A DNA stretch of 64,000 bases, from NCBI RefSeq assembly GCF_027924905.1, contig NZ_AP027055.1, positions 2,170,001-2,234,000 of the forward strand. Reading direction: 5' to 3'. Within the stretch, counting starts at the first letter, position 1. Every line of letters begins with the position of its first letter. Source of the stretch: Limnohabitans sp. INBF002 (lineage in GTDB: Bacteria > Pseudomonadota > Gammaproteobacteria > Burkholderiales > Burkholderiaceae_C). Below, piece by piece: positions 39,836-50,979 of the stretch. The notes under the pieces are model-generated. The model had not been told where the DNA came from. It was given only the letters and a program-made list of their open reading frames with translations, and did not search any database. Made by a program: the position numbers and the translations under genes.

Positions 39836-40717
39836 TTAAGCGGCGTGTTTGCCCGCGTAGTCGCGAGCAAACTGATACGCCACACGGCCACTGCGCGAAG
39901 CGCGCTCTAGAGCCCAGACCAACGCCTCAGGTTTGGCCGCCTCAATTTCAGCAGGCTTGAAGCCAAACGACGAGAGCCACTGCGCAGCAATCGTCAGGTA
40001 CTCATCTTGGCTGAAGGGGTAAAAGCTCACCCACAAACCAAAGCGTTCAGACAAAGAAATTTTCTCTTCTACGCCTTCACCTGGGTGCACTTCGCCATCG
40101 TCGGTATGCGTGTACGTGAGGTTTTCCTTCATGTACTCGGGCAACAAATGACGGCGGTTGCTGGTGGCATAAATCAACACATTGGGTGTCGCTGCCGCAA
40201 TCGAGCCATCCAAGATGGACTTGAGCGCTTTGTAGCCGGGCTCGCCATCTTCAAAACTCAAGTCATCACAGAAGATCATGAACTTTTCTGGACGCTCTGA
40301 CACCAACTCAATGATGTCGGGCAAGTCGGTCAGGTCGTCTTTGTCGACCTCAATCAAACGCAAACCTTGTGGGCCGTATTCGTTCAAACACGCTTTGATC
40401 AGTGACGACTTACCTGTGCCACGCGCGCCCGTGAGCAACACGTTGTTGGCGGGCAAGCCCTTCACAAATTGCTCAGTGTTGCACTGAATTTTTTCTTTTT
40501 GGCCGTCAATCTCTTGCAAGTCAGCCAAACCCAGTTTGGCCACATGACGTACAGGCTCTAAGCCGCCGCGACCATTGTTGCGTTTGCGATACCGAAAGGC
40601 CACGCTCGCTGACCAATCAGGCTCAGCCATGGGTTGCGGCAGCACTTGCTCAATGCGCGCCATCAAAGCCTCGGCGCGTTGCACCAAGCGTTCTAAGGGA
40701 TGAAGTTCGGTTGTCAT
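39836..40717 (-). CDS. DUF815 family AAA-type ATPase
   Basis: The 293-residue protein has Walker A VLLTGARGTGKSSLIKACL and Walker B-like KFMIFCDDLSFEDGE, with sensor-like TSNRRHLLPEYMKEN and a C-terminal YQFARDYAGK. These define the DUF815 family of predicted ATPases, whose role is unknown. It is encoded between argJ and mutT, all on the minus strand, and overlaps the argJ stop by one base, so it is likely translated from the argJ transcript. Confidence 0.85.
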   Translation of the reverse strand: MTTELHPLERLVQRAEALMARIEQVLPQPMAEPDWSASVAFRYRKRNNGRGGLEPVRHVAKLGLADLQEIDGQKEKIQCNTEQFVKGLPANNVLLTGARGTGKSSLIKACLNEYGPQGLRLIEVDKDDLTDLPDIIELVSERPEKFMIFCDDLSFEDGEPGYKALKSILDGSIAAATPNVLIYATSNRRHLLPEYMKENLTYTHTDDGEVHPGEGVEEKISLSERFGLWVSFYPFSQDEYLTIAAQWLSSFGFKPAEIEAAKPEALVWALERASRSGRVAYQFARDYAGKHAA

Positions 40718-41958
40718 TAGCTGCGGTAGTCGGCGTTGATGCTGACATAGTCGTGGCTCAAATCACAAGTCCACACCGTGTCACTGGCTGTGCCACGGCC
40801 CAAGACCACGCGCACAGTAATTTCAGATTGCTTCATCACACGTTGACCGTCTTCTTCGCGGTACTCGGGATGACGGCCACCTTGGATGGCGACATGTACA
40901 TCGTCCAAATACAAATCAATGCCAGTTTGGTCGAGGTCGGTGATGCCCGCATAGCCCACCGCAGCCAAGATGCGGCCCAAGTTGGGATCGCTGGCAAAGA
41001 AGGCTGTTTTCACCAAAGGCGAATGGGCAATGGCATAGGCGACTTGACGGCATTCTGCGCTGGTGTTGCCCCCCTCCACGCGGATGGTGATGAACTTGGT
41101 GGCGCCCTCGCCATCGCGAACGATGGCTTGCGCGAGTTCGCGTGCGACTTGCAACATGGCTTGCAGCAAGGCTTGGCCTTCTGCGCTTTGCAAGCTGGTG
41201 ATAGGCGCGTGTTGCGCTTTGTTGGTGGCGATGACGACAAACGAGTCGTTGGTCGATGTATCGCCATCGACAGTGATACGGTTGAACGAGCCTTCGGCCA
41301 AAACCAACGACAACTCTTTCATCAACACGGGGGCCACGCACGCATCGGTGGCCACATAGCCCAGCATGGTGGCCATGTTGGGACGAATCATGCCCGCGCC
41401 TTTGCTGATGCCGGTCACGCTGACGGTTGCACCACCAATTTGTACTTGTGTGCTGGCCGCTTTGGGCACCGTGTCAGTGGTCATGATGCCTTCAGCGGCA
41501 TAGGCCCATTGCTGTGCACTGCCGGCATCCCCAGCCGCGGCGATGGCTGCAGGCATGCCCGCAATGATGCGGTCATGCGGCAACGGCTCCATGATGACGC
41601 CGGTCGAGAAAGGCAACACTTGGTTAGGAGAAATATGCAAGGCTTCAGCCAAGGCCACGCAGGTTTCGCGTGCACGCTTCAAGCCTTCTTCGCCCGTGCC
41701 CGCATTGGCATTGCCGGTGTTGACCACCATCGCACGGATACCTTGACCTGAATCCAAATGCTCACGACACACCTGGACAGGTGCTGCACAAAAACGGTTT
41801 TGCGTGAACACACCGCTGACCGATGCGCCTTCGTCAATCAGCACCACGGTTAAGTCTTTGCGATCTGCTTTGCGAATGCCCGCTTGGGTGACACCAATGC
41901 GCACGCCAGCAATGGCATGTAAATCGGCAGGATTGGGAGGAGTGAGATGAACTGACAT
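40717..41958 (-). CDS. argJ: Bifunctional glutamate N-acetyltransferase / ornithine acetyltransferase
   Basis: The 413-residue protein is Arg[20 protein letters not shown] near the N-terminus, the self-cleavage site in [22 protein letters not shown] (Ala-Thr bond; Thr is the nucleophile) and the C-terminal [16 protein letters not shown]. It recycles the acetyl group of N-acetylornithine in arginine synthesis. It lies 7 bases downstream of secA. Confidence 0.97.
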   Translation of the reverse strand: MSVHLTPPNPADLHAIAGVRIGVTQAGIRKADRKDLTVVLIDEGASVSGVFTQNRFCAAPVQVCREHLDSGQGIRAMVVNTGNANAGTGEEGLKRARETCVALAEALHISPNQVLPFSTGVIMEPLPHDRIIAGMPAAIAAAGDAGSAQQWAYAAEGIMTTDTVPKAASTQVQIGGATVSVTGISKGAGMIRPNMATMLGYVATDACVAPVLMKELSLVLAEGSFNRITVDGDTSTNDSFVVIATNKAQHAPITSLQSAEGQALLQAMLQVARELAQAIVRDGEGATKFITIRVEGGNTSAECRQVAYAIAHSPLVKTAFFASDPNLGRILAAVGYAGITDLDQTGIDLYLDDVHVAIQGGRHPEYREEDGQRVMKQSEITVRVVLGRGTASDTVWTCDLSHDYVSINADYRS

Positions 41959-41965
41959 GTATTTA

Positions 41966-44710
<2,745 letters not shown>

Positions 44711-44726
44711 GCGAGCACTGCGAGGT

Positions 44727-44751
44727 CCCTGTTTTTCTGCAAAAACAAGGG
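44727..44751 (-). other. Hairpin in the secA leader
   Basis: CCCTGTTTTT (44727-44736) pairs with AAAAACAAGGG (44741-44751) with one bulge and a 4-nt loop. It is centred about 30 bases upstream of the secA ATG. A SecM-like gene, which regulates secA in E. coli, is absent here. Confidence 0.4.
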
Positions 44752-44822
44752 TCGCAAAATCCTTTGTGAAAGGCTTGATAGAAGCTCAGAATTTTAACCG
44801 TCAGCGGAACCATAATTGCGTC

Positions 44823-45209
44823 ATGGCCACCCGTTCTACACCGCATCCCGACACACTTGCCGCCTATCGTGCGCTGGGATACAACACACCGCCCAAATCA
44901 AGGGTCAGTGTGCGCGGTAAATCACAGACCTTGGAGCAAGTGGTTGGCTCAGCACCTTCTTTGGCCCACCTCTCCGCGATTGCTCAGGACACCCAAAACA
45001 GACTCAAAGCGATCGCCCCACTGCTTCCCGCTTCGTTGCGTCCACTGGTCCAATCTGGTGGGGTAGAAGATGATGCTTGGTGTTTGTTGGTGCCCAACAG
45101 CGCTGTAGCCGCCAAGCTACGGCAAACATTGCCGGCCTTGTGCGCCCACTTGCGCACCAAGGGTTGGAATGTGAACACCATCCGCGTCAAAGTGAAATCG
45201 CACAGCTAA
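44823..45209 (+). CDS. DciA-like protein (DUF721)
   Basis: From the ATG at 44823 the protein is 128 residues, basic, with a central DUF721-like fold recognisable by LAHLSAIAQDTQNRLKAIAPLLPASLRPLV and CLLVPNSAVAAKLRQTLPALCAHL ('v.v.sa..a.eLr...p.l'). DciA is the ancestral bacterial loader of the replicative helicase DnaB. It is encoded divergently from secA, a conserved arrangement. A CATAAT lies 6 nt before the ATG and no SD is visible. Assignment to DciA is by family resemblance. Confidence 0.75.
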   Translation: MATRSTPHPDTLAAYRALGYNTPPKSRVSVRGKSQTLEQVVGSAPSLAHLSAIAQDTQNRLKAIAPLLPASLRPLVQSGGVEDDAWCLLVPNSAVAAKLRQTLPALCAHLRTKGWNVNTIRVKVKSHS

Positions 45210-45212
45210 AGA

Positions 45213-45245
45213 AAAACCCGCTACGCCAAAGGCGTAACGGGTTTT
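45213..45245. terminator. Bidirectional terminator between the DciA-like gene and tRNA-Thr
   Basis: The stem AAAACCCGCTACGCC / GGCGTAACGGGTTTT has one mismatch (a G.U wobble on the minus strand) and a 3-nt loop, with T-runs on both strands. It can end the plus-strand DciA-like transcript and the minus-strand tRNA transcript. Confidence 0.75.
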
Positions 45246-45249
45246 ATTT

Positions 45250-45325
45250 TGGTGCCGCTTGTCGGAATCGAACTGACGACCTACCGCTTACAAGGCGGGT
45301 GCTCTACCAACTGAGCTAAAGCGGC
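45250..45325 (-). tRNA. tRNA-Thr (UGU)
   Basis: The 76-nt gene reads GCCGCTTTAGCTCAGTTGGT at its 5' end. Acceptor GCCGCTT pairs with AAGCGGC; the D arm is GCTC/GAGC; the anticodon loop CTTGTAA has anticodon TGT; the T loop is TTCGATT. The CCA end is encoded (TGG at 45250-45252). Two imperfect pairs are seen: 27C.43T at the anticodon-stem end and A.C at the fourth T-stem pair. It follows sspB on the same strand and may be processed from that transcript. Confidence 0.93.
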
Positions 45326-45359
45326 GCAGGCAGAATTCTAACCTAACTTTCGTGTGTTT

Positions 45360-45827
45360 TTACTTCACACGCGTGAGTGTTGGACGACCTGAAGGTGTCG
45401 TGGGCGTTGGCGGCTCATCGTCTGCACCACCGTCAACCTGTGACGTGTCCACCGCACTTAATGCGGGACGTTTAGCCACAGCGGCAGGAACCGCATCAGA
45501 TGCGGTGTTCATCGGAAAGGACATGCCTTGTCCGTTTTCACGCGCGTAAATCGCCATCACACGATTGATGGGGATGATGATTTCACGCGGCACACCACCG
45601 AAGCGGGCTTTGAATTCAATGAACTCATTGCCCAGCGTCATGCCTGCCGTGGCGTCATAGCCCACGTTCAACACAATCTCACCGTTTTTGACGTACTCCA
45701 TCGGCACTTGCACGGTCTCGTCAACCAAGACCGCGACATAGGGCGTGAACCCACTGTCGGTGCACCACTCGTGCAACGCACGCAACAGATACGGACGGGT
45801 GGAAGAGGCGTCTGGAGCGTTCAACAT
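45360..45827 (-). CDS. sspB: ClpXP specificity-enhancing factor SspB
   Basis: The 155-residue protein matches SspB: STRPYLLRALHEWCTDSGFTPY, the substrate-binding fold with GEIVLNVGYDATAGM and FEAR-like FIEFKARFGGVPREIIIPI, then a flexible linker and a short C-terminal motif (SGRPTLTRVK) that docks on the ClpX zinc domain. It delivers ssrA-tagged peptides to ClpXP. It is 5 bases downstream of sspA, the canonical pair. Confidence 0.96.
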   Translation of the reverse strand: MLNAPDASSTRPYLLRALHEWCTDSGFTPYVAVLVDETVQVPMEYVKNGEIVLNVGYDATAGMTLGNEFIEFKARFGGVPREIIIPINRVMAIYARENGQGMSFPMNTASDAVPAAVAKRPALSAVDTSQVDGGADDEPPTPTTPSGRPTLTRVK

Positions 45828-45832
45828 ACGAA

Positions 45833-46444
45833 TTACTTGCGCATGACCTTTTCAGAAGGCGTCAATGCTTCGATGTAGGCTGGGCGCGAGAAGATGCGCT
45901 CAGCGTACTTGAGCAATGGTGCAGCATTCTTCGACAAGTCGATGCCGTAATGATCCAAGCGCCACAACAGTGGTGCAATGGCCACGTCGAGCATGGAGAA
46001 GTTTTCGCCCAACATGTACTTATTCTTCAAGAACACGGGAGCCAACTGTGTCAAACGGTCACGGATGTGAGCGCGTGCTTTTTCCAAAGCTTTGTCGTTG
46101 GCTTTGGCAGCGCGAGACTCCAACGTGGACACGTGTGTGAACAATTCTTTTTCGAAGTTCAACAAGAACAAACGCACGCGGGCGCGCTCGACAGGGTCGC
46201 CAGGCATCAACTGTGGATGTGGGAAACGTTCGTCGATGTATTCGTTGATGATGTTGGACTCATACAAGATCAAATCGCGCTCAACCAAAATTGGCACTTG
46301 ACCGTACGGATTCATCACATTGATGTCTTCGGGCTTGTTGTAAAGATCAACATCGCGAATTTCAAAGTCCATGCCTTTTTCGAACAAGACAAAACGGCAG
46401 CGATGTGAGTAGGGACACGTAGTTCCCGAATAAAGCACCATCAT
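45833..46444 (-). CDS. sspA: Stringent starvation protein A (GST-fold RNA polymerase-associated protein)
   Basis: The 203-residue protein has a thioredoxin-like N-terminal domain starting MMVLYSGTTCPYSHRCRFVLFEKGMDFE and VMNPYGQVPILVERDLILYESNIINEYIDERFPHP, followed by a helical GST C-domain. The PYGQVP and ESNII motifs match SspA. SspA binds RNA polymerase and acts in stationary phase; it has no GST activity in E. coli. Its position directly downstream of petABC is conserved in Betaproteobacteria. Confidence 0.95.
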   Translation of the reverse strand: MMVLYSGTTCPYSHRCRFVLFEKGMDFEIRDVDLYNKPEDINVMNPYGQVPILVERDLILYESNIINEYIDERFPHPQLMPGDPVERARVRLFLLNFEKELFTHVSTLESRAAKANDKALEKARAHIRDRLTQLAPVFLKNKYMLGENFSMLDVAIAPLLWRLDHYGIDLSKNAAPLLKYAERIFSRPAYIEALTPSEKVMRK

Positions 46445-46460
46445 GATGGGCGGCTCCTAA

Positions 46461-46494
46461 AAATCAAAAAGAGTGGCAGGCTAACCTGTCACTC
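46461..46494 (-). terminator. Intrinsic terminator after petABC
   Basis: The stem GAGTGGCAGG/CCTGTCACTC (46471-46480 with 46485-46494, one G.T wobble) is followed on the minus strand by TTTTTGATTTTT. It separates petC from sspA. Confidence 0.75.
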
Positions 46495-46504
46495 CGTGAA
46501 GTGA

Positions 46505-46525
46505 CAACAGGCATGAAGCCTGTTG
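46505..46525 (-). other. Second hairpin between petC and sspA
   Basis: A perfect 8-bp stem CAACAGGC/GCCTGTTG with a 5-nt loop lies 16 bases after the petC stop, just ahead of the terminator. It has no T-run of its own and probably protects the 3' end or is part of a double-hairpin terminator. Confidence 0.5.
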
Positions 46526-46540
46526 CCGAATTTGCGCAAA

Positions 46541-47299
46541 TTACTTGATGTCTTTCCAGAAGGAAGCATTCAAGCGCCATGCGATGAACATGAAACCAAC
46601 CAAGAACAACAAGACCCAAACGCCGATGCGCACGCGTGTATTTTGAGCTGGCTCAGCCATCCACTGCAAGTAACCCACGAGATCACCCATGGCTTGGTCG
46701 TATTCCAAAGCGGTCATCTTGCCTGGCTTGATTTGTTCCCAGCCTTTGAAGGTTTGGACTTGATGGCCGTGGTCTTCGTGTGTGTCATAGATCGGACGAC
46801 GCTCGCCTTGCAATTCCCACAACACGTGAGGCATGCCCACGTTAGGGAACACCAAGTTGTTCCAACCTGTGGCTTTGGTTTCGTCACGGTAGAACGTGCG
46901 CATGTAGGTGTAGAGGTAATCCGCACCTGTGCCGCCGTGACCAGCACGTGAACGTGCGATCACTGTCAAGTCAGGCGGTGTGGCACCAAACCAATCTTTG
47001 GCCTGTTTGGGGTCAATGTTGGCCTTCATGGTGTCACCGACTTTTTCAGTCGTGAACAACAAGTTGTCTTTGATCTGCTGTTCTGTCAAACCGATGTCTT
47101 TCAATCGGTTGTAACGCATGAATGCAGCCGAGTGGCAGTTCAAGCAGTGGTTGACAAAAATTTTGGCGCCGTTTTGCAAGGCTCCCAAATCGTTGGTTTT
47201 GTTAGGCGCTTTGTCCCATGCGATGGTGTCGCCGCCAGACGCTTGCGCGCCAGCCACCACACCGAGGGCCAATGCCAAGCTGAGAATGATTTTTTTCAT
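46541..47299 (-). CDS. petC: Cytochrome c1 of the bc1 complex
   Basis: The 252-residue protein has a signal peptide (IILSLALALGVVAGAQA), the heme-binding FVNHCLNCHSAAFMRYNRL (CxxCH), the C1-specific PPDLTVIARSRAGHGGTGADYLYTYM and PNVGMPHVLWELQG, and a C-terminal membrane anchor (RIGVWVLLFLVGFMFIAWRL). It accepts electrons from the Rieske protein and passes them to a periplasmic cytochrome c. It is the last gene of petABC. Confidence 0.97.
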   Translation of the reverse strand: MKKIILSLALALGVVAGAQASGGDTIAWDKAPNKTNDLGALQNGAKIFVNHCLNCHSAAFMRYNRLKDIGLTEQQIKDNLLFTTEKVGDTMKANIDPKQAKDWFGATPPDLTVIARSRAGHGGTGADYLYTYMRTFYRDETKATGWNNLVFPNVGMPHVLWELQGERRPIYDTHEDHGHQVQTFKGWEQIKPGKMTALEYDQAMGDLVGYLQWMAEPAQNTRVRIGVWVLLFLVGFMFIAWRLNASFWKDIK

Positions 47300-47319
47300 G
47301 GTTATGTACTCCGTGAATC

Positions 47320-48729
47320 TCAGTGAGGCGTGAAGGTAACGCGGTCAGGCACAGGCTTAGTTGCACCCATGCGGCTCCACATCGGCATCAACAAGAAGAA
47401 GCCGAAATAGAACAAGGTACCGACTTGCGACACGCGCTCGCCAATGGCGGAGGGTGGTTGAACGCCCAAATAAGCCAACACGATGAAGTTCACCACGAAC
47501 ACACCGTACATGTACTTGTGCCAGTCAGGACGGTAGCGGATTGATTTGACACCGCAGTTGTCCAACCAGGGCAAGAAGAACAAGATCACGACAGCGCCGC
47601 CCATCACCACCACACCCCAGAATTTGGCGTCGATGGAGAGCATGAGCACGGACACAAACAAAGCTGCACCCACCACACCCGCTTTGACTACTTTTGGCAA
47701 GTTGGTTTTGACAGCACCAAAGAAAGCACCAGCTAAAACGCAAGCAATCAACACGTACATCATTTCACTGGTGATCGCACGCAACATCGAATAGAAGGGC
47801 GTGAAGTACCACACTGGCGCAATGTGCAACGGTGTCTTCAAAGGATCCGCAGGGATGAAGTTGTTGTATTCGAGGAAGTAACCACCGAATTCAGGTGCGA
47901 AGAAGATCACAGCGCTGAACACCAACAAGAAGCCGCTCACACCCAAAATGTCGTGCACGGTGTAATACGGGTGGAAAGGCACGCCGTCGAGTGGGTGACC
48001 GTTGGCATCTTTCGGTGCGTTCGGGCCTTTGATTTCCACGCCGTCTGGGTTGTTAGAGCCCACTTCGTGCAACGCAATGATGTGTGCAACCACCAAGCCC
48101 AACAGGACGAGTGGCACAGCAATCACGTGGAAGCTGAAGAAACGGTTCAAGGTGGCATCGCCCACCACGTAGTCACCACGAATCAGCAAAGCCAAGTCGG
48201 GGCCCACGAAAGGCACAGCAGCAAACAAGTTCACGATCACTTGAGCGCCCCAATAGGACATCTGGCCCCAAGGCAACAAGTAACCCATGAAAGCTTCGGC
48301 CATCAAGCACAAGAAGATGGCACAGCCAAAGACCCACACCAATTCACGTGGCTTGCGGTATGAACCGTAGATCAAGCCACGGTACATGTGCATGTAAACC
48401 ACAATGAAGAACGCCGAAGCGCCAGTGGAGTGCATGTAGCGGATCAACCAGCCCCATGGCACGTCGCGCATGATGTATTCAACAGAACCAAATGCCAAAG
48501 CGGCGTCTGGCTTATAGTGCATGACCAAGAAAATACCGGTCACGATTTGAATCACCAACACCAAGAGTGCCAATGAGCCAAAGAAGTACCAGAAGTTGAA
48601 GTTCTTGGGTGCGTAGTACTCAGACAAATGCTCTTTGTAGAGCTTTGATGCTGGGAAACGGTTGTCCACCCAGTTGAGCAATTTTTCGCCAGCGCTGGCG
48701 TCAGGGGAGATTTCTTTAAATTCAGCCAT
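47320..48729 (-). CDS. petB: Cytochrome b of the bc1 complex
   Basis: The 469-residue protein is a full-length cytochrome b. It shows GIFLVMHYKPDAALAFGSVE, a His-containing heme helix (RYMHSTGASAFFIVVYMHMYRGL), PEWYF-like APVWYFTPFYSMLRA at the quinol-oxidation site (here PVWYF), and HVIAVPLVLLGLVVAHIIALHEVG with the second heme His pair. It oxidises ubiquinol and translocates protons. It lies 11 bases downstream of petA. Confidence 0.97.
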   Translation of the reverse strand: MAEFKEISPDASAGEKLLNWVDNRFPASKLYKEHLSEYYAPKNFNFWYFFGSLALLVLVIQIVTGIFLVMHYKPDAALAFGSVEYIMRDVPWGWLIRYMHSTGASAFFIVVYMHMYRGLIYGSYRKPRELVWVFGCAIFLCLMAEAFMGYLLPWGQMSYWGAQVIVNLFAAVPFVGPDLALLIRGDYVVGDATLNRFFSFHVIAVPLVLLGLVVAHIIALHEVGSNNPDGVEIKGPNAPKDANGHPLDGVPFHPYYTVHDILGVSGFLLVFSAVIFFAPEFGGYFLEYNNFIPADPLKTPLHIAPVWYFTPFYSMLRAITSEMMYVLIACVLAGAFFGAVKTNLPKVVKAGVVGAALFVSVLMLSIDAKFWGVVVMGGAVVILFFLPWLDNCGVKSIRYRPDWHKYMYGVFVVNFIVLAYLGVQPPSAIGERVSQVGTLFYFGFFLLMPMWSRMGATKPVPDRVTFTPH

Positions 48730-48740
48730 GGTGCGTCCTA

Positions 48741-49340
48741 TCAGGCTTTCTTGTCTTCACCAATCAACAGCTTGGTGTCGGACAGGTACATGTGTGGCGG
48801 GATTTCGAGATTGTCTGGCGCAGGCTTGTTTTTAAACACGCGACCAGCAATATCAAACGTCGAACCGTGGCAAGGGCACAAGAAGCCACCATTCCAATCG
48901 TCAGGCAGTGAAGGCTGTGCGCCTGTTTGGAATTTGTCTGAGGGTGAGCAACCCAAGTGCGTACAAATACCCACAGCCACAAACACTTCAGGTTTGATAG
49001 AGCGAGCTTGGTTGCGCGCATATGCAGGCGTGAGTTCGCTGGGCTTGCGCTCCGACTTGGGGTCAGCCAGCTGAGTTTCGGTCTTGTTCAAAGACTCGAG
49101 CTGCTCAGGGGTGCGCTTGACGATCCAAACGGGTTTGCCGCGCCATTCGACGGTCATTTTTTCGCCGGGTTTGAGGGCAGAGATGTCGACTTCGACAGCA
49201 GCGCCGGCAGCTTTGGCCTTCTCGGAAGGCTGGAACGTGCTGACGAAAGGCACAGCTACTGCTACGCCACCGACCGCACCCGCGCAAGTCGAGGCAATCA
49301 GCCACGTGCGTTTGTTGGTGTCTACTGGGGTGTCACTCAT
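48741..49340 (-). CDS. petA: Rieske iron-sulfur protein of the bc1 complex
   Basis: From the ATG at 49340 (MSDTPVDTNKRTWLIASTCA) the protein is 199 residues. An uncleaved Tat-type anchor helix (AGAVGGVAVAVPFVSTF) is followed by the [2Fe-2S] domain with CTHLGCSP and CPCHGSTFD. The longer frame to 49400 is not supported. SD GAGG precedes the ATG, and a TACAAT at 49387-49382 on the minus strand is a possible -10. It is the first gene of petABC; the tatABC genes for its export are also in this window. Confidence 0.97.
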   Translation of the reverse strand: MSDTPVDTNKRTWLIASTCAGAVGGVAVAVPFVSTFQPSEKAKAAGAAVEVDISALKPGEKMTVEWRGKPVWIVKRTPEQLESLNKTETQLADPKSERKPSELTPAYARNQARSIKPEVFVAVGICTHLGCSPSDKFQTGAQPSLPDDWNGGFLCPCHGSTFDIAGRVFKNKPAPDNLEIPPHMYLSDTKLLIGEDKKA

Positions 49341-49451
49341 GGAATTCCTCAAACAATAATCACTGGTTGGGTTAACACTTGATTGTAGCTGACCACACAC
49401 ACCCGCTATTTATTACGCAGTGCTTCCACTGCAAGGCTGCGGTAAGCCAGC

Positions 49452-49457
49452 GATAAT
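49452..49457 (+). promoter_or_regulatory. Possible -10 of mscL
   Basis: GATAAT at 49452-49457 has CTGCAA (49429-49434) 17 bases upstream; the mscL ATG at 49488 follows with an AAAGGA SD. Both hexamers are imperfect. Confidence 0.3.
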
Positions 49458-49487
49458 TCGAATACTTTTATACACAAAGGATTCAAC

Positions 49488-49895
49488 ATGTTGAAAGAGT
49501 TCAAAGCCTTCGCCGTCAAAGGCAATGTCATCGATTTGGCTGTCGGTGTGATCATCGGTGCAGCGTTTGGAAAAATCGTCGATTCAGCCGTGAACGACCT
49601 GATCATGCCCATCGTGGCCGCCTTCATTGGTCATCTCGATTTTTCTAATTTCTTCCTCGTTCTCGGTTCAGCCCCTCAAGGCACCGCAATGACGCTGGAT
49701 GCCATGAAGAAAGCGGGCGTACCGGTGTTTGCGTATGGCAACTTCATCACCGTGGCCGTGAACTTCGTGATTTTGGCGTTCATCATTTTCTTGATGATCA
49801 AGCAAATCAACCGCATCAAAGGCACGGCCGAAGAAGCAGCGCCGAAAGAAGAAGTCCTGTTGTTGCGCGATATCCGCGACAGTTTGAAAAAATAA
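49488..49895 (+). CDS. mscL: Large-conductance mechanosensitive channel
   Basis: The 135-residue protein begins [20 protein letters not shown], then [23 protein letters not shown], the MscL pore helix; the second helix is [20 protein letters not shown], and the C-terminal amphipathic helix ends [12 protein letters not shown]. It releases solutes on hypoosmotic shock. It is divergent from petA and convergent with pdxA, with 6 bases between the stops. Confidence 0.97.
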   Translation: MLKEFKAFAVKGNVIDLAVGVIIGAAFGKIVDSAVNDLIMPIVAAFIGHLDFSNFFLVLGSAPQGTAMTLDAMKKAGVPVFAYGNFITVAVNFVILAFIIFLMIKQINRIKGTAEEAAPKEEVLLLRDIRDSLKK

Positions 49896-49901
49896 ACCGC
49901 T

Positions 49902-50966
49902 TCAGCGGCGCATGGCACGCGCCATGGCGACCGCAGCCAACAGGCTCGACGCATCCGCCTTGCACGTGCCGGCCACATCAAAGGCAGTGCCGTGATCGGG
50001 GCTGGTGCGCACCAGCGGCAGTCCTAACGTCACGTTCACGCCCTGCTCTACGCCCAAGTATTTCACGGGGATCAAGCCTTGGTCGTGGTACATCGCCACC
50101 ACCACATCAAACTCACCGGGTTGTCCGTTCTTGGCACGTGCGCGCATGAACACCGTGTCGGGCGCAAACGGCCCGCTCACGTGCATGCCCTCGGCACGCG
50201 CCTGTTGCAAGGCGGGGATGATGGTGTCGAGTTCTTCACGCCCCATCAAGCCACCCTCGCCCGCATGCGGGTTCAAGCCCGCCACGGCCATGTGTGGTGC
50301 GCGACCCGTGGCCACCAACTCTGCCGCATGGGTGATGCGCAGGGTTTGCAAAATGTTGTCATGGGTCACCGCGTCAATCGCTTGGCGCAGGGACACATGG
50401 ATGCTGACCAACACCGTTTTGAGTTCAGGGTTGGCCAACATCATGCGCACGGGCATGTCGTCCACCCCCACGCCTGCATGGGCTGCTGCACACGCCTGCA
50501 ACATTTCGGTATGCCCCGGGAACGGCACACCCGCTGCAAACAAGGCCTCTTTGTGCAAAGGTGCTGTGACTACCGCCGACACATCGCCGCGCAAGGCGGC
50601 TTGCGCCGCCCACACCACGCAGTCAGCAGCCAGCTTCCCAGCGGTTGCGCTGATTTGGCCCCACGCAGGCAGCTGGTCAGCCGCCAAAGGCTGCGTGACT
50701 TGCAAGACGGGGATGGTGAATGGCGCTTTGATTTGGGCAGCTTCACGCAAATCGTTGACCAACTGCATGTGCATTTGTGGTTCGTGGTATTCGCACTGAG
50801 CCAACAGCAATGCGGCACGCTGCATCACCGCCAAATCACCGACGACCACGCAGCCTTGCAGCTGCTCGGGTGCATCACGAAACGCTTTGACGATGATTTC
50901 TGGGCCGATGCCCGCAGCATCGCCCAGCGTGATGGCCATGGGCTTGAAATGTTCAGCGGTGCTCAT
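49902..50966 (-). CDS. pdxA: 4-hydroxythreonine-4-phosphate dehydrogenase
   Basis: The 354-residue protein begins KPMAITLGDAAGIGPEIIVKAF (the PdxA 'GdpaGiGPei' motif) and carries the metal-binding His residues in VTAPLHKEALFAAGVPFPGHTEML and in VVAMYHDQGLIPVKYLG. It works in the DXP-dependent pyridoxal phosphate pathway with PdxJ. It lies 13 bases after the nif3 stop on the same strand. Confidence 0.96.
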   Translation of the reverse strand: MSTAEHFKPMAITLGDAAGIGPEIIVKAFRDAPEQLQGCVVVGDLAVMQRAALLLAQCEYHEPQMHMQLVNDLREAAQIKAPFTIPVLQVTQPLAADQLPAWGQISATAGKLAADCVVWAAQAALRGDVSAVVTAPLHKEALFAAGVPFPGHTEMLQACAAAHAGVGVDDMPVRMMLANPELKTVLVSIHVSLRQAIDAVTHDNILQTLRITHAAELVATGRAPHMAVAGLNPHAGEGGLMGREELDTIIPALQQARAEGMHVSGPFAPDTVFMRARAKNGQPGEFDVVVAMYHDQGLIPVKYLGVEQGVNVTLGLPLVRTSPDHGTAFDVAGTCKADASSLLAAVAMARAMRR

Positions 50967-50979
50967 GTGCGAACACCCA

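Noticed and set aside
40711-41751. A 346-residue open frame opposite argJ
   Set aside because: It is the antisense shadow of argJ (His- and Val-rich with no family motif). Similar long shadows opposite katG, aspS, hisC, hisD and secA were also dismissed.
49898-49909. Short CCGC/GCGG hairpin at the mscL-pdxA junction as terminator
   Set aside because: The stem is only 4 bp and the T-run is absent.
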